Both the position numbers and the translations under genes were made by a program. The notes beneath the pieces were generated by a model. The model did not search any database, had not been told where the DNA came from, and saw nothing but the letters and a program-made list of their open reading frames with translations. From Melieria omissa (lineage: Eukaryota > Arthropoda > Insecta > Diptera > Ulidiidae), in assembly GCA_963971225.1 (NCBI GenBank), contig OZ020270.1, positions 28,457,123 through 28,521,122 on the forward strand: a DNA stretch of 64,000 nucleotides. Reading direction: 5' to 3'. This document shows, one piece after another, positions 10,764 to 21,758 of the stretch (within the stretch, counting starts at the first letter, position 1; every line of letters begins with the position of its first letter).

Positions 10764-11813
10764 CACGCAAGCTCTCCTGTTTCCCCATATACGAATTCTT
10801 ATCCATTGTTGAGCCCATCAGATTTTGATTAAAAAAAAGAACATGTGTCTAACTATCTTTGATTTCGGGTGTTAACAAAATTTTGAAGTCAGAAGGCCCA
10901 TTCAATTATGTGTTTTCGTATTTACTCCAAGCAAATGCCTAGCCCTTGGTATACCAGATTTCGATTCTTCGAGTTTCGGTTTTCAAAAAATTAAAAGCAC
11001 CTTGTTATTATTTCCCGACTGAAGTGCTTTTGATAAGTTTGAAGTCAGAACTCCCAATAAATCTTGTTTCTCCATACAAATTGTTAACCCATTGATGACC
11101 GCGTTAGATTTTGACTTTGAAAAAAGTGAAACATTATTTCTCGCTAAGAGTACTTTCACTAAGTTTGAAGTCAATGTGCCCATTAATTCATATTTTTCAC
11201 AGTTAGTTCATACAAACTTTTAACCCGTCGCTGACCCCGACCGATTTTAATATTCGGTAAAATGAAAAGCACGTATCGAGTTATTTAACATTTAAAGTAC
11301 TTTCACCAAATTTGAAGTTAAAACACTCAAAAAAGTTGTTTCTCCATACATACTTGTAACCTGTTTTTGATTCAGTTAGATTTCGATTTTAAAAATAATA
11401 AGAAACACGTGCCTAACTTTATTTATTTCAATTATTTTTACAATTGTTGAAGTCAATAGGCCCATCGGTTCGTTTCGGAGTTCGTTTCGATAATAAATTA
11501 ATCAATCAATCAACCAGTAAGTCAGTCAGGATAAACAATCTATGTATAAAAAAAATGGAGACGGTACCACGCCCCCTTGTCCAATGCGTACAACTTTCGT
11601 CTAGTCGAGTTGTGCTACCAAGTGGACAGTTTGTACCAACTTTCATTGATTTGCGACTTACAGTTCTGTTGAAATGTTGGGCCATAAAAAATATGCCACA
11701 CCCCTTTTCAAAAGCCCATCAAAGCTCATTAGTAGAATGACACATCTATGAGACGACGGTACACTAACTTTCAATGCTGTGCAGCCAACGATTCCGAGGA
11801 GATTTCTTATTAA
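10764..11813. repeat. Helitron internal repeats, ~125-135 bp period
   Basis: Body of Helitron copy 1. Variants of a unit ending in AGTTTGAAGTCA...CCCATTAATTCAT recur roughly every 125-135 bp (near 10890, 11040, 11165, 11320, 11450), each with a TTTTAACCC/GTTAACCC-type and a CTTTCAC/GCTTTTGA-type sub-motif. The same array is present in copy 2 (14305-15110). No ORF is supported. Confidence 0.6.
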
Positions 11814-12548
11814 GGGGGTGTTCCCGGGTAGAAGTTTGAAAAAATCGATTTTTTTTGCGTTTTATTGTACCTTATACTATATACTATCACCCCCCAAAGT
11901 CGTTTTTCAATCCGCAAACTCAGTACCCACTTTTTTGCATGTTAATTGAAGTAATCTCAGCTCGCCGAAAAGTCATGTCGAAACTTTAAACGCGTTTTTC
12001 TCGAAACCACATTTTTTGTACTGGCCGATAACTTTTCTCAGCAACTATGAGAGGTATCGACTTGAAATTTTGGGAAAATGTTCTAGATAGTTTTCATTGG
12101 ATGCTAAACCAAAGTTTTCATCAAAAAATTATTGTTAAATATATTTTCAAGCACTCTAAAGGTAAAAAAAGGTGGCAAAACTGGACAATTTTTTTTTCAT
12201 ATGGCCGCCATTTTGTTTCTAATCAACATATTGACTAAAACTGTGGTTTAGCATCCGCGGAATTTATTGCAGATTAATAAATGCATACCCATTTCTGTTT
12301 CAGATTACTGGTTCCCGAAATTTCTTATCGGCCAGCAGTGAAAATCAGCGTGACAAGGTCACATTGACCACTGAAAATTTGTACTTAGAAAATAAAATTT
12401 TTTGACACAAATATGAGTTTCTGTTCTCCAAATAATAAGGAACAACAAGCAAAAAACCAGAATATTGCATGTTGCCTTGTAGCTCTAAAATAATTAATAA
12501 TTTTTTGAAAAACAGCCTAAAATCGGCATTCTAGACGGGAACACTCCC
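11814..12548. mobile_element. TTAA-flanked non-autonomous DNA element (MITE-like)
   Basis: 735 bp present in Helitron copy 1 and absent from the corresponding site of copy 2 (near 15400). It is bounded by TTAA on both sides (11810-11813 and 12549-12552) with imperfect inverted ends: left GGGGGTGTTCCCGGGTAGAA, right ending TTCTAGACGGGAACACTCCC. TTAA duplication and GGG/CCC termini suggest a piggyBac-type non-autonomous element. No transposase coding is seen. Confidence 0.8.
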
Positions 12549-12552
12549 TTAA

Positions 12553-13530
12553 ACAGTTGAGTTGTATGAGCGGTGCCACGCCCCTTTGTCCAACGCCCAT
12601 TAAATTTTACCGGTGGAATGACACGTTTACGCCATGACACTGTACCGAATTTCAATACTGTGTAACTTATGATTCCGAAGATATTCCATGTTAAAGAATT
12701 GAGTTGTATTGGCGGTGCCACGCCCCCTTGTCCAAAATACACCCTATTCCCCCTGCCGAAGGACATGACCAAATCGTAAGTTTGTACCGAGTGTCATTGA
12801 TGTGAACGTTCTAGTTCCAAAGTTACACCGGATTTTAAAAAGTGCCACGCCCCTTGTCCAACGCCCAGTAAATTTTACCGGTCGAACGCCACGTCTACGC
12901 CATGACACTGTATCAAATTTCAATGCTGTCCGACTTATCATTTCAAAGATATTCCATATTTAAAAATTGAGTTGTATGGGCGGTGCCACGCGCCCTTGTT
13001 CAAAACCCACCCCATTTCCCCTGTTGAAGGACACGACCAAATGGTAACTTTGTACTGAGTGTCATTGATGTGACTGCTATAGTTAAAAAGTAACACCGGA
13101 ATTAAAACAGTGCCACGCCTCTTGTCCAACGCCCATTAAATTTTAGCAATAGGAACACACTTCTATGAGAACTTTCAATGCTAGCCGACTTATAATTCCG
13201 AAGATTTTCTATGTTAAAAAGTTAAATTGTATGGGCGGTGCCACGCCCCCTTGTCCAAAATCCATCCTATTTCCCTCATCGAGGGACCCGACCGAATCGT
13301 TAGTTTGTACCGAATGTTATTGATGTGACTGCTATAGTTCAAAAGTAACACCGGAATTTAAAAAGTGCCACGCCCTTTGTCCAACGCCCATTTAATTTTA
13401 CCAGTGGAATGACACATTTACGCCATTACACTGTACTAAATTTCAATGCTGTCCGACTTATAATTCCGAAGATATACCATATTAAAAATTTAGGTTGTAT
13501 GGGAGGTGCCACGCCCACTTGCCGTACAAA
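12553..13530. repeat. Helitron minisatellite, ~256-269 bp unit
   Basis: The motif GTTGTATGGGCGGTGCCACGCC and the following ~250 bp recur at about 12561, 12702, 12971, 13227 and 13494 (spacings 141, 269, 256, 267). Each unit contains TTGTCCAACGCCC, an ATTTCAATGCTGTCCGACTTAT-like stretch and AGTGTCATTGATGTGA. Copy 2 holds the same unit at about 15408, 15674 and 15943. Tandem internal repeats are typical of non-autonomous Helitron-like elements. Confidence 0.8.
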
Positions 13531-13657
13531 CATGTAATATCGCTATAAACCACCGCATTGACATCTTCTATCACACACAAACAAAATTTTCCCGAAAGAA
13601 TGAGCCGCTTTCGCAAACACTGGCACGTTACAGAAGATTAAGTTTTTTTTATATATA

Positions 13658-14272
13658 GGGTGTTTTTTTTAGAGGTTTGTTTTTCGAATAGAGATAAAAC
13701 TGGCATTTTGTGGTCAAATCTGGCAACTCTAATGTCATTTATGTTCAGTTTGGTTTGCCATTTCATCATGAACAGGTTGACAAAAGAACAACGCTTGCAA
13801 ATCGTGCAAATTTATTTCGAAAATAATGGTTCAGTTCGCGAAGTTTACCGCAAGCTCCGTCCATTTTATGGTCGACATAATCGTCCATCAGAGCAAAATC
13901 GGTCCATCCATCGGTTAACCATGGGTCGTTTTCGCACTACGTTTACTCTATGTGATAATACGCATCCGCAGAGACGTCGAACAGTGCGCACCGAAGAAAC
14001 AATTGCCGCTGTAGAGCAAAATGTTGAAGAGGACCCGAATGAATCGATTCGCCACCGTGCACAGCAATTGGAGCTTTGTCCATCAACTTTAAAAATTGGA
14101 CCTGTAGAATTGGCTTTATTCGAGCCAGCCGCGGCGGCCACATGCCCGAAATCATATTTAAACATTAATGGCATAAAATTATCCTTCCAATAAAGCCAAA
14201 TTGATGGACATTAAAACGATTTTCTTGTGTTTTATTTCAATTCGAAGTTCTATACCTCTAAAAAAAACACCC
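13658..14272 (+). mobile_element. Mariner-like (IS630-Tc1-mariner) deletion derivative
   Basis: 615 bp with perfect 19-bp terminal inverted repeats (GGGTGTTTTTTTTAGAGGT at 13658-13676 and its complement at 14254-14272), flanked by TA on each side (13656-13657, 14273-14274), the target typical of the superfamily. It sits in the AT-rich 5' terminus of Helitron copy 1. The transposase gene inside is internally deleted, so the copy is non-autonomous. Confidence 0.9.
13768..14193 (+). pseudogene. Mariner-like transposase remnant
   Basis: From ATG 13768 the frame gives an N-terminal helix-turn-helix (KEQRLQIVQIYFENN, YRKLRPFYGRHNRPSE) and a second helical segment (RTEETIAAVEQNVEEDPNESIRHRAQQL), typical of Tc1/mariner-type transposases. 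A short deletion interrupts the first HTH after RPSE. After PSTLK the catalytic DDE core is missing: sequence jumps to the extreme C-terminus, which is readable in another frame as GGHMPEIIFKH followed by a stop. Confidence 0.85.
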
Positions 14273-14281
14273 TATATAAGA

Positions 14282-16109
14282 CTAGCTGGGCCCTGCGGCT
14301 TTGCACGCAAGTTCTCCTGTTTCCCCATATACGAATTCGTGACCCATTGTTGAGCCCATCAGATTTAAAAAAAAAAAAAAAGCATGTGTCTAACTATCTT
14401 TGATTTCGAGTGTTTTTAAAATTTTGAAGTCAGAAGGCCCATTCAATTATGTGTTTTCGTATTTACTCCAAGCAAATGCCTAGCCCTTGGTATACCAGAT
14501 TTCGATTCTTCGAGTTTCGGTTTTCAAAAAATTAAAAGCACCTTGTTATTATTTCCCGACTGAAGTGCTTTTGATTTAAAGGCACCTTGTTATTATTTCC
14601 CGACTGAAGTGCTTTTGATAAGTTTGAAGTCAGAACTCCCAATAAATCTTGTTTCCCCATACAAATTGTTAACCCGTTGATGACCGCGTTAAATTTTGAC
14701 TTTCAAAAAAGTGAAACATTATTTTTCGCTAAGAGTACTTTCACTAAGTTTGAAGTCAAGTCAATGTGCCCATTAATTCATATTTTTCACAGTTACTCCA
14801 TACAAACTTTTAACCCGTCGCTGACCCCGTCCGATTTTAATATTCGGTAAAATGAAAAGCACGTATCGAGTTATTTAACATTTAAAGTACTTTCACCAAG
14901 TTTGAAGTTAAAACACTCAAAAAAGTTGTTTCTCCATACATACTTTTAACCTGTTGTTAATTCAGTTAGATTTCGATTTTAAAAATAATGTGAAACACGG
15001 GCCTAACTTTATTTATTTCAATTATTTTTACAATTGTTGAAGTCAATAGGCCCATCGGTTCGTTTCGGAGTTCGTTTCGATAATAAATCAATCAATCAAC
15101 CAGTCAGTCAGTCAGTCGGGATAAACAATCTATGTATAAAAAAATGGAGACGGTACTACGCCGCCTTGTCCAATGCGCACAACTTTCTTCTAGTCGAGTT
15201 GTGCTACTAAGTGGACAGTTTGTACCAACTTTCATTGATGTGCGACTTACAGTTCTGCTGAAATGTTGGGTCATAAAAAATATGCCACACCCCTTATCAA
15301 ACGCCCATCAAAGCTCATTAGTATGACACATCTATGAGACGACGGTACACCAACTTTCAATGCTGTGCAGCTAACGATTCCGATTAGATTCCTTATTAAA
15401 CAGTTGAGTTGTATGGGCGGTGCCACGCCTCTTGTCCAGAATCTACCTTATTCCCCCTGCCGAAGGACACGGCTAAATCATAACTTAATGCTGAGTATTA
15501 TTGATGTGAACGCTCTAGTTCCAAAGTTACACCGGATTTTAAAAAGTGCCACGCCCCTTGTCCAACGCCCAGTAAATTTTACCGGTCGAACGACACATCT
15601 ACGCCATGACACTGTATCAAATTTCAATGCTGTCCGACTTATCATTTCGAAGATATTCCATATTTAAAAATTGAGTTGTATGGGCGGTGCCACGCGCCCT
15701 TGTTCAAAACCCACCCCATTTCCCCTGTTGAAGGACACGACCAAATGGTAACTTTGTATTGAGTGTCATTGATGTGACTGCTATAGTTCAAAAGTAACAC
15801 CGGAATTAAAAAAGTGCCACGCCTCTTGTCCAACGCCCATAAAATTTTACAGGTGCAATGACACGCTTATGCCATGACACTGTACTAAATTTCAATGTTG
15901 TCCGACTTATAATTTCGAAGATATACCATGTTAAAAATTTATGTTGTATGGGAGGTGCCACGCCCACCTGCCGTACAAACATGTAATATCGCTATAAACC
16001 ACCGCATTGACATCTTCTATCACACACAAACAAAATTTTCCCGAAAGAATGAACCGTTTTCGCAAACACTGGCACGTTACAGATGGTTAAGTTTTTTTTA
16101 TATATTAGA
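14282..16109 (-). mobile_element. Helitron-like element, copy 2 (non-autonomous)
   Basis: 1828 bp. The minus-strand 5' end TCTAATATATAAAA lies at 16109 (preceded by host A on that strand) and the 3' hairpin plus CTAG at 14282. It is strongly similar to copy 1 along its length but lacks the TTAA element, the mariner-like element and at least one minisatellite unit. It has its own 40-bp duplication at 14565-14616 (CACCTTGTTATTATTTCCCG repeated). Its 3' end abuts copy 1 with no intervening base. Confidence 0.78.
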
Positions 16110-16480
16110 TTATATAGGAATTGTTATAATAAGCTTGTAGCCCGAGTAACTCGTATATGTGTTCTTCAGATGTTAGTGTAATGGATTGGTTTTCTATGGC
16201 TTCATGGATTACTTGCAGTTCGTTTTGGCTTAAAATGAATTTTGATATAATATTTAATTTAGCTTATACGATTGCTTCAGCTAGGTTTGTTAGATGGTTG
16301 GTTAATAAATCTATATTGTAGTTAAGTTGGTTCAAATATTGAATTTCTTCGAGTATATTTTCTTCTTTGTTGATCTTGTTTGATGTTTCTTGTGACAATT
16401 GGTTTAAGTACAATTCTACTTTCATTTGTTCTTTGTTTATGTGAGACGTCAGGTTTCTAAATCTTTCAATCATTTGTGTG
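16110..16480 (-). pseudogene. env: B env, N-terminal part
   Basis: Minus-strand frame (16473-16264 and on to 16110 past one stop at 16264-16266) encodes the helical region of an errantivirus envelope downstream of the fusion peptide (MIERFRNLTSHINKEQ, NLAEAIV, then ILSQNELQVIHEAIENQ). It is comparable to the same part of the C and D env genes. The piggyBac-like element at TTAA 16481 cuts off the N-terminus. Confidence 0.75.
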
Positions 16481-19290
16481 TTAACCCATTAAGGACCAAC
16501 GTGACGTATACGTCACGATAGCATATCCCATCTCTATGGGCCGAGAAAAAAAAATTGGCTACTGAAAATGTAACAAAAACTATGTCATGACCTCGTCATA
16601 AGCATAACGGCCGAAATTGCTTCAGTTGCAATCAAGTTTCCTTTGTGAAAAAACGAGTTCATGTTGATTTAGTATTGTGTGTAATTTGAAAAAAGGAAAA
16701 ATATCGAAAATTACAAAAGTCAAAAAGTAATTGAAATTTTTTTTCATATGCAAGTAAACAAAATCTTTAAAAGCAGTATTACTTAGAATAGTATGTAAAT
16801 AAATTATGCTAAATATAAATGACAACCTATTATAATTTATCCGTGTTTGATTGTGTTTTTTATTGCTGTGACGTATACGTCACGTTGGTCCACATACAGT
16901 GCAAGTACTTATGTTACTTTTTTATGTCATTAAATACTTCAAAAACCCATATTAAATGATAGATTAGCTTGAAAGCTTACAGTTTGATGATGAAAATTTA
17001 AAAGCATTGTTTATAGAGCCTCCCGATGACCCTAAGGTGTCCGATGAAGATTCGGGGGAGAAGACTGTGACAGTAGTATCGAAAGTTTGGGCAAAAAGTA
17101 ACTACTACCATGTGAATTAGTATGCAACGCTGACGAAGATGACATTCCTGTCAACATCGATGAGAATATCGTCCTTTAATCCTTTGAAGGATCCTTTAAT
17201 TAAGGATGTTCTTGATTTGTCGTCCTTTGGACGACTAGAAGACAGTTGCCGTGTTGCATAAGTTTCGTTAATTTATTTAATTCAATTCGAGTTTTGCTTG
17301 GTTTCTGTTTCAAGTGGGGCTACCATGGCACTGGAGTGATACGAGATACTTTATGATACCTAAATCTTTCCCTTTGCCTGACAAAAAGGCACTAAAAAAG
17401 AAACAAGGTGGTCAAATAGAGAGAATAAAAGAAGAAAGTGCTGTTTTCTCTATAGTTTTAACCATTTATGGATAACATGAGGCAGGGGCGTAGCAAGAAT
17501 TTGGTCATGGGAGGGGTTTTAAGATTCCAAAAAGTAAACTTTCCAAATAGGGCATTTTGTGGTGCCTCATTTGACTTAATGCATTGGATATAAAATATTT
17601 TCCGATTTTTAGTAAAAATTTCATGAAATTTGGTGCACTGGAAGCGAAGTTATGGCATCTGAAGTGATGAATCAAGTTTATGGTAATGGTTATAATCATT
17701 ATAATCAAATAATTATTTATACCGTGGTGGAGTTAATAAATGACAAACGCTAAAATCGATTGTCGGGACATTAAAGATGGCCAACGTGTTAGCCAACTGA
17801 CATCCGCGATCACCGTAGATTCCATCAAAACTGGGTGGTAATTCACAAAAGATTAGCCAAAATCGTCATAAATTCTTGAAATTGGACTTAACTTTCGCTT
17901 TACTTATACCCACCTGGGTGATCTTTTTAATATTCATGTTTAATATCTGCCGGAGTATTTAGCCTTGATTTCGAATAACTGCACAAATTTGAAGGTAATT
18001 TTCAATAACATGAACAAATATTTTTTTTTGCGTGCCTCATTATGCGTTCAATAAAACCTCTGGAAAGAAAATTGCTAATATTTTCCAAAGTTGCAAAATA
18101 AATCATTAAAGTTAGGCCTTATTTCGGAAAACGAACTATCACCAGAGGAAGATACTAAATACTGAGGTATGAAAAAAATACTATCTTTATTGTTTTTGAG
18201 TTTTACTCAAAATAGCGGCGGAAGCGCCTGGAGTCATCCAGGTGAACGAGATTGATAAACGACGTATACAAAAATCTTTGGTAAGGCGAAGGTTAAGCAT
18301 CTCAATAGCATAAATTTATCGCATTTTTACTGAACATTTGGCTATCGATGAATGCCATCTCATCGACTGTTGTTTTGACTGTTTTTGTTTACTAAAAGTC
18401 TAATTTTAACCATCAACCACTCCTCGTCTTTACCTGATGCGGCACCGTGCGACTTTCACCTTTTCAAAAAAAGCATTTGCCAATGAAAGAAGCGTTTTGA
18501 GAACGTAGAAACCATCCGAAAGGCTTGTATCGACATTCTGAAGGGCTTTCCGGTCGACGAATTAAACTACTCTTTATACAAGTTTTTAGATCATGCATAT
18601 CGCTGTATTGAGCCTAAACGGGACTATTAAAAAATCAAATTAGGTTTGGCCAAACAATTTTTTTTAATTATTTTTTAAATGTTTGAAGATAAAAAGACCT
18701 TTTTGCTAATGTGGGAACGTACATACGGTGCTTAGTGATTGAAAGTGTTGACAAATTATAGGCCATGGGGGGTTCTGACACCCAAAACCCCTCCCTTGGC
18801 TACGCCCCTGACATGAGGTATCCAAGTCGGTCGATACTCACGAGACCACATGCGGTAGCGATGTTTAAATGGGCAGTATAGATCGTATTTATTAGAATTT
18901 GAATGAATACAGAATTGTCGCAAGATGCAAGAAATTGTAGTGGTCCATATTTACCAACATTGGTTCCACCCTACTGGACGTATTCCGACCTTACTTCCCA
19001 CTTAGGATCTTACGACAGTAAGCTCATTACCAATGTGATTTTCTTCAAGCAATTTCAAGCCAATACTGTGCTAGTTAAGGTTATCGAAAGCCGAAGAATG
19101 CATAGATCACTTTGTTGAGGTGATTGCAAATAGCAAATGTCGACGATGTCGTTTTACTTATCCATTGAGGTAAAATAAACAAAAACCAAATTTTTTTATA
19201 ATCAGAGCATCAAAACATTTAAAAGAAAAAATAAATTGGATAATTTTGTTAGTTCATTTTTTTAATAAAAACATTTGTTTATGTACACTT
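16481..19290 (+). mobile_element. piggyBac-like element remnant
   Basis: Begins at TTAA 16481-16484 followed by CCCATTAAGG. Two inverted 24-bp repeats, 16493-16516 and 16868-16891, each contain the 16-bp palindrome GTGACGTATACGTCAC and resemble subterminal repeats. Decayed coding follows on the plus strand: an acidic segment about 16985-17060 (EPPDDPKVSDEDSGE) typical of piggyBac transposase N-termini, then stop-riddled fragments 17280-17480 and 18819-19160. A hAT element (17483-18810) interrupts it. The right TTAA end is not recognised; 19290 marks where a second element seems to start. Confidence 0.6.
17483..18810. mobile_element. hAT-type DNA transposon, degenerate
   Basis: 1328 bp with inverted termini CAGGGGCGTAGC (17483) and GCTACGCCCCTG (ends 18810), extended imperfectly by GGGAGGGGTTTT, and a perfect 8-bp target duplication ACATGAGG (17475-17482 and 18811-18818), both characteristic of hAT elements. 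No intact hAT transposase is visible. About 18429-18630 (plus) reads as the C-terminal end of a mariner-type transposase (PDAAPCDFHLF, then ENVETIRKACIDILKGF) with a frameshift, so another element appears to have been captured or inserted inside. Confidence 0.82.
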
Positions 19291-19852
19291 CCAGGCCCGA
19301 CGAGAGGGGGGTGGTAAAGGTGGGATTCCCACCGGGCCCGCCGGCCCGGAATTTCTAGTGGGGCCCGGGTTTCAATCGAAATCTCAAAATTTGGGAAAAG
19401 TTTAATATGCACTTTTGCAATCTGATTAGAACCGTAAAAGAATGTAACTGGTGTATTATCTACCTATCGTAATCAGACATTATGCAGACGGGCCCGGGCC
19501 CAACATTAAAAAATTTTTTCTTCGTAAAACAAAAAAAAATTGTCAAAATATTTTACATTTGAATCGTTGAAAAAAATCCGAAATTGGTAAGTTCAAAATA
19601 TCGCGCGCTATAACTTTGCATACGCGTATATTGCTGCGATTGCTGCTAGTGTTCACTAAATATCAGTAGCGGACTATCGATAGTCTAGGTCTATAGATAT
19701 TTAGTGATTAGGTGGGCTACAAGAATCGATGGTGCGAAAACGTTTGCAAAGAATCTTCCTGGATTGAGAAAGTCTCTTGAAGAAATCAAAAAACTAAATC
19801 TGACCGCAGAAACTCTTCGGGACGTCTGTAATATATTTGATATTATTAACCA
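19291..19852 (+). mobile_element. Second hAT-like remnant
   Basis: Starts near CAGGCCCGACGAGAGG (19292), a hAT-like terminus followed by very GC-rich sequence with repeated GGGCCCGGG motifs. A short plus-strand coding remnant about 19722-19863 (GAKTFAKNLPGLRKSLEEIK) resembles the C-terminus of ZMYM/hAT-family transposases. A hairpin-forming stretch (CACTAAATATC...GATATTTAGTG) lies about 19653-19706. The right side is cut by the E LTR. Weakly supported. Confidence 0.4.
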
Positions 19853-20144
19853 TGTTGTAAATTAAAAATATAATTTTTGTGTTAGCGAAGCGCGTCCGCA
19901 TTTATTTAAGGTTCACTTTTGACTGCCCAACATTGGCATTGCTTAACGCTAAACTACCTGTGCACTAAGTGCATAAGCCCGCTAGCGTGGGAAAGTGCCG
20001 ACGCAAGCAGAATACACACTAGGTGCGCGGAGTTAGGAAATGAGAGTCCGAGCGAAGGCCGCCGTATGCGAATACCGCCGTATCGGCTTACTTCACTGCC
20101 AAGGTTGTGCGAACGCTTGAACCCGGCGAACTCTCATCACAACA
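19853..20144 (-). repeat. E 3' LTR
   Basis: 292 bp, TGTTGTAAATT...CATCACAACA with short terminal inverted repeat TGTTGT/ACAACA. It is followed on the right (upstream on the minus strand) by the purine-rich tract AAAAAAAAGGGAGG (minus), a polypurine primer. Edges are inferred from terminal motifs, as the partner LTR is outside the window or lost. Confidence 0.7.
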
Positions 20145-20470
20145 CCTCCCTTTTTTTTAGAAAAAAAATCGTTAACATTTAATTAAGGATTTTTCTTTCT
20201 TTCTCTCTTTCTCTCTCTTTTTTTTTTTTTTTTTTTTTTATGAGAGTATGTAATATAATATGATTTGATACAATTTAATATAGTAATATTTTAAAGATTA
20301 AAATAGTAATATTTATATATTAATATAGTAATATTTTAAAGGTTAAAATTTAGTACAACTTAATATAAATATTTTCAAAATTAAAAGTTAATACAACTTA
20401 ATTTTGTATTATGTGTTGTGTATCCTCGCGCAAGGATATATTTTTAATCTGTCTTATACCTATTTTATAT
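20145..20470 (-). other. E 3' untranslated region, AT-rich with pyrimidine run
   Basis: Between the pol stop and the LTR. No coding. An uninterrupted pyrimidine run at 20189-20239 (C/T, then T-only; purine-only on the coding strand, ~51 nt) follows the canonical polypurine tract. The rest is AT-rich with repeated TTAATATAGTAATATTTTAAAG units at about 20267, 20323 and variants. Confidence 0.6.
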
Positions 20471-21745
20471 TTATCCTGTCCGATATGTTTTTAATCTGTC
20501 CTTGTGGACTTGGAATTGTTTGTTTGAGTCGTCGACAAGTGAACAGTTATTGTTGTCGTCTGTTTGTAGCACAGTATAGGGTCCGGTATATTTAGCGTCT
20601 AATTTGTGTCCTGTTTTATTGCTTATTAAAACTTTATCTCCTATTTTTATTTTTATTGCAGATATATTTCTGTCTGTGTATTGTTTTGAGATAACCTTTT
20701 TTTTCTCTAACATTTGTTTTGCTCTCTTTTGAGCTACCTGTAATTTGAATTTCAGTTCTTTTGCGTAATTGTCAACATTTTATAGTGGGTCTATTTTGTC
20801 GTTATTTTCCAATTCTTTTGCTATTTTTCCAAAAACCAGTTCAAAAGGACAGTAGTCATGTACTGCCGTAGGGGTAGTGTTGTAACAATAAGCGAAATAT
20901 TTTAGCCATTCATCCCAATCATCTTTGTCGATTGAGATGTATGATCTCAAATATTCGTTTAATGTGCGATGGTTACGTTCTATTGTTCCCAGAGTTTGGT
21001 GATGGTGTGCTGATTTGCAAATTTCGGTCAGAAGTTGATTTTTGTATTCCGTTCCCATATCTGAAATCAATGTATTTATCGGTCCGTAAGTCAAAATAAA
21101 AGAATCAACAATTGCTTTAGCAACCGTTTTTGCGTTTTTGTTTGGAATTGGTATTGCAACTAGGTATTTTGTTAGGTCGCAAATTATTGTAACAGCGTAT
21201 TCGTTGCCATTTTCTGTTCTCGGTAGTGGTCCTATGGTATTCACTAGAACAATATCAAATGCTGTCGCTGGTGTTGGGGTTAGAATCGCAGGTGGTTTGT
21301 TATGTTTTATTATCTTTGATTTTTGACATTTTTCACATGCCTTTACATAACGAGATATATCTCTCGTCATGTTTTTCCAATAATATTTCAATTGCATTTT
21401 TTTTACTAATCTGGTGATTCCAGGGTGGCCACCCAAGGTTGGATTATCATGATATAGTTTAATGATTCTCTGTTTTTCTTCATCTTTTAAAACACGAGTT
21501 AACTCTGGTACGATTATAATCTTTAGGGTTTTTAATTTTTCATTACCGAATTTCTTGAAATCGGTTATGGACACGTGTCTGAATAATATATCGTTATTTG
21601 ATATTATTAATGTATTAATATCGAGACTACTAGCTATTTTTTCAAGCTTTGAGAATAAATGACCTAAGTCAACATTTTCATTAGTAGTGCTTTTATACTT
21701 TATTTTATTCTTTATAATCGTAAATTTTCCATTGCTGAAATGCAA
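20471..21745 (-). pseudogene. pol: E integrase
   Basis: Frames 21745-20780 and 20713-20471 encode integrase: an HHCC module (HDNPTLGGHPG...CEKCQKSK), the core and a GPY/F-type C-terminal domain (GDKVLISNKTG, YTGPYTVLQ). The first catalytic position, normally Asp in the DTIGP context, is Asn here (VNTIGPLPR). The second (LISDMGTEY) and third (GTIERNHRTLNEY) are kept. About nine residues before HHHQT appear deleted and a frameshift separates the C-terminal domain near 20750. Inactive by several criteria. Confidence 0.85.
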
Positions 21746-21758
21746 TTTTGCTTTTCTT

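Larger units (their letters stand above)
4119..14281 (-). mobile_element. Helitron-like element, copy 1 (non-autonomous)
   Basis: On the minus strand the element starts TCTTATATATATAAAA (at 14281) and ends in a GC-rich stem (TGCG-loop-CGCA) followed by CCCAGCTAG (at 4119), matching Helitron hallmarks: 5' TC, a 3' hairpin and CTAG, insertion between A and T. No Rep/helicase ORF is present. Its 26-bp 3' stub (4119-4144) is separated from the body by element C. Removing C, the TTAA element at 11814 and the mariner-like element at 13658 leaves about 2.2 kb. Copy 2 joins it directly at 14281/14282. Confidence 0.75.

Noticed and set aside
17505..19118. Short ORFs at 17505-17708 (minus) and 18903-19118 (plus) as small genes
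   Set aside because: They lie within decayed hAT and piggyBac-like sequence, have no domain and are of chance length for AT-rich DNA.
19292..19530. GC-rich GGGCCCGGG stretch considered as a CpG-type promoter
   Set aside because: It starts with a hAT-like terminus and repeats the same GC motif; no neighbouring gene to regulate.
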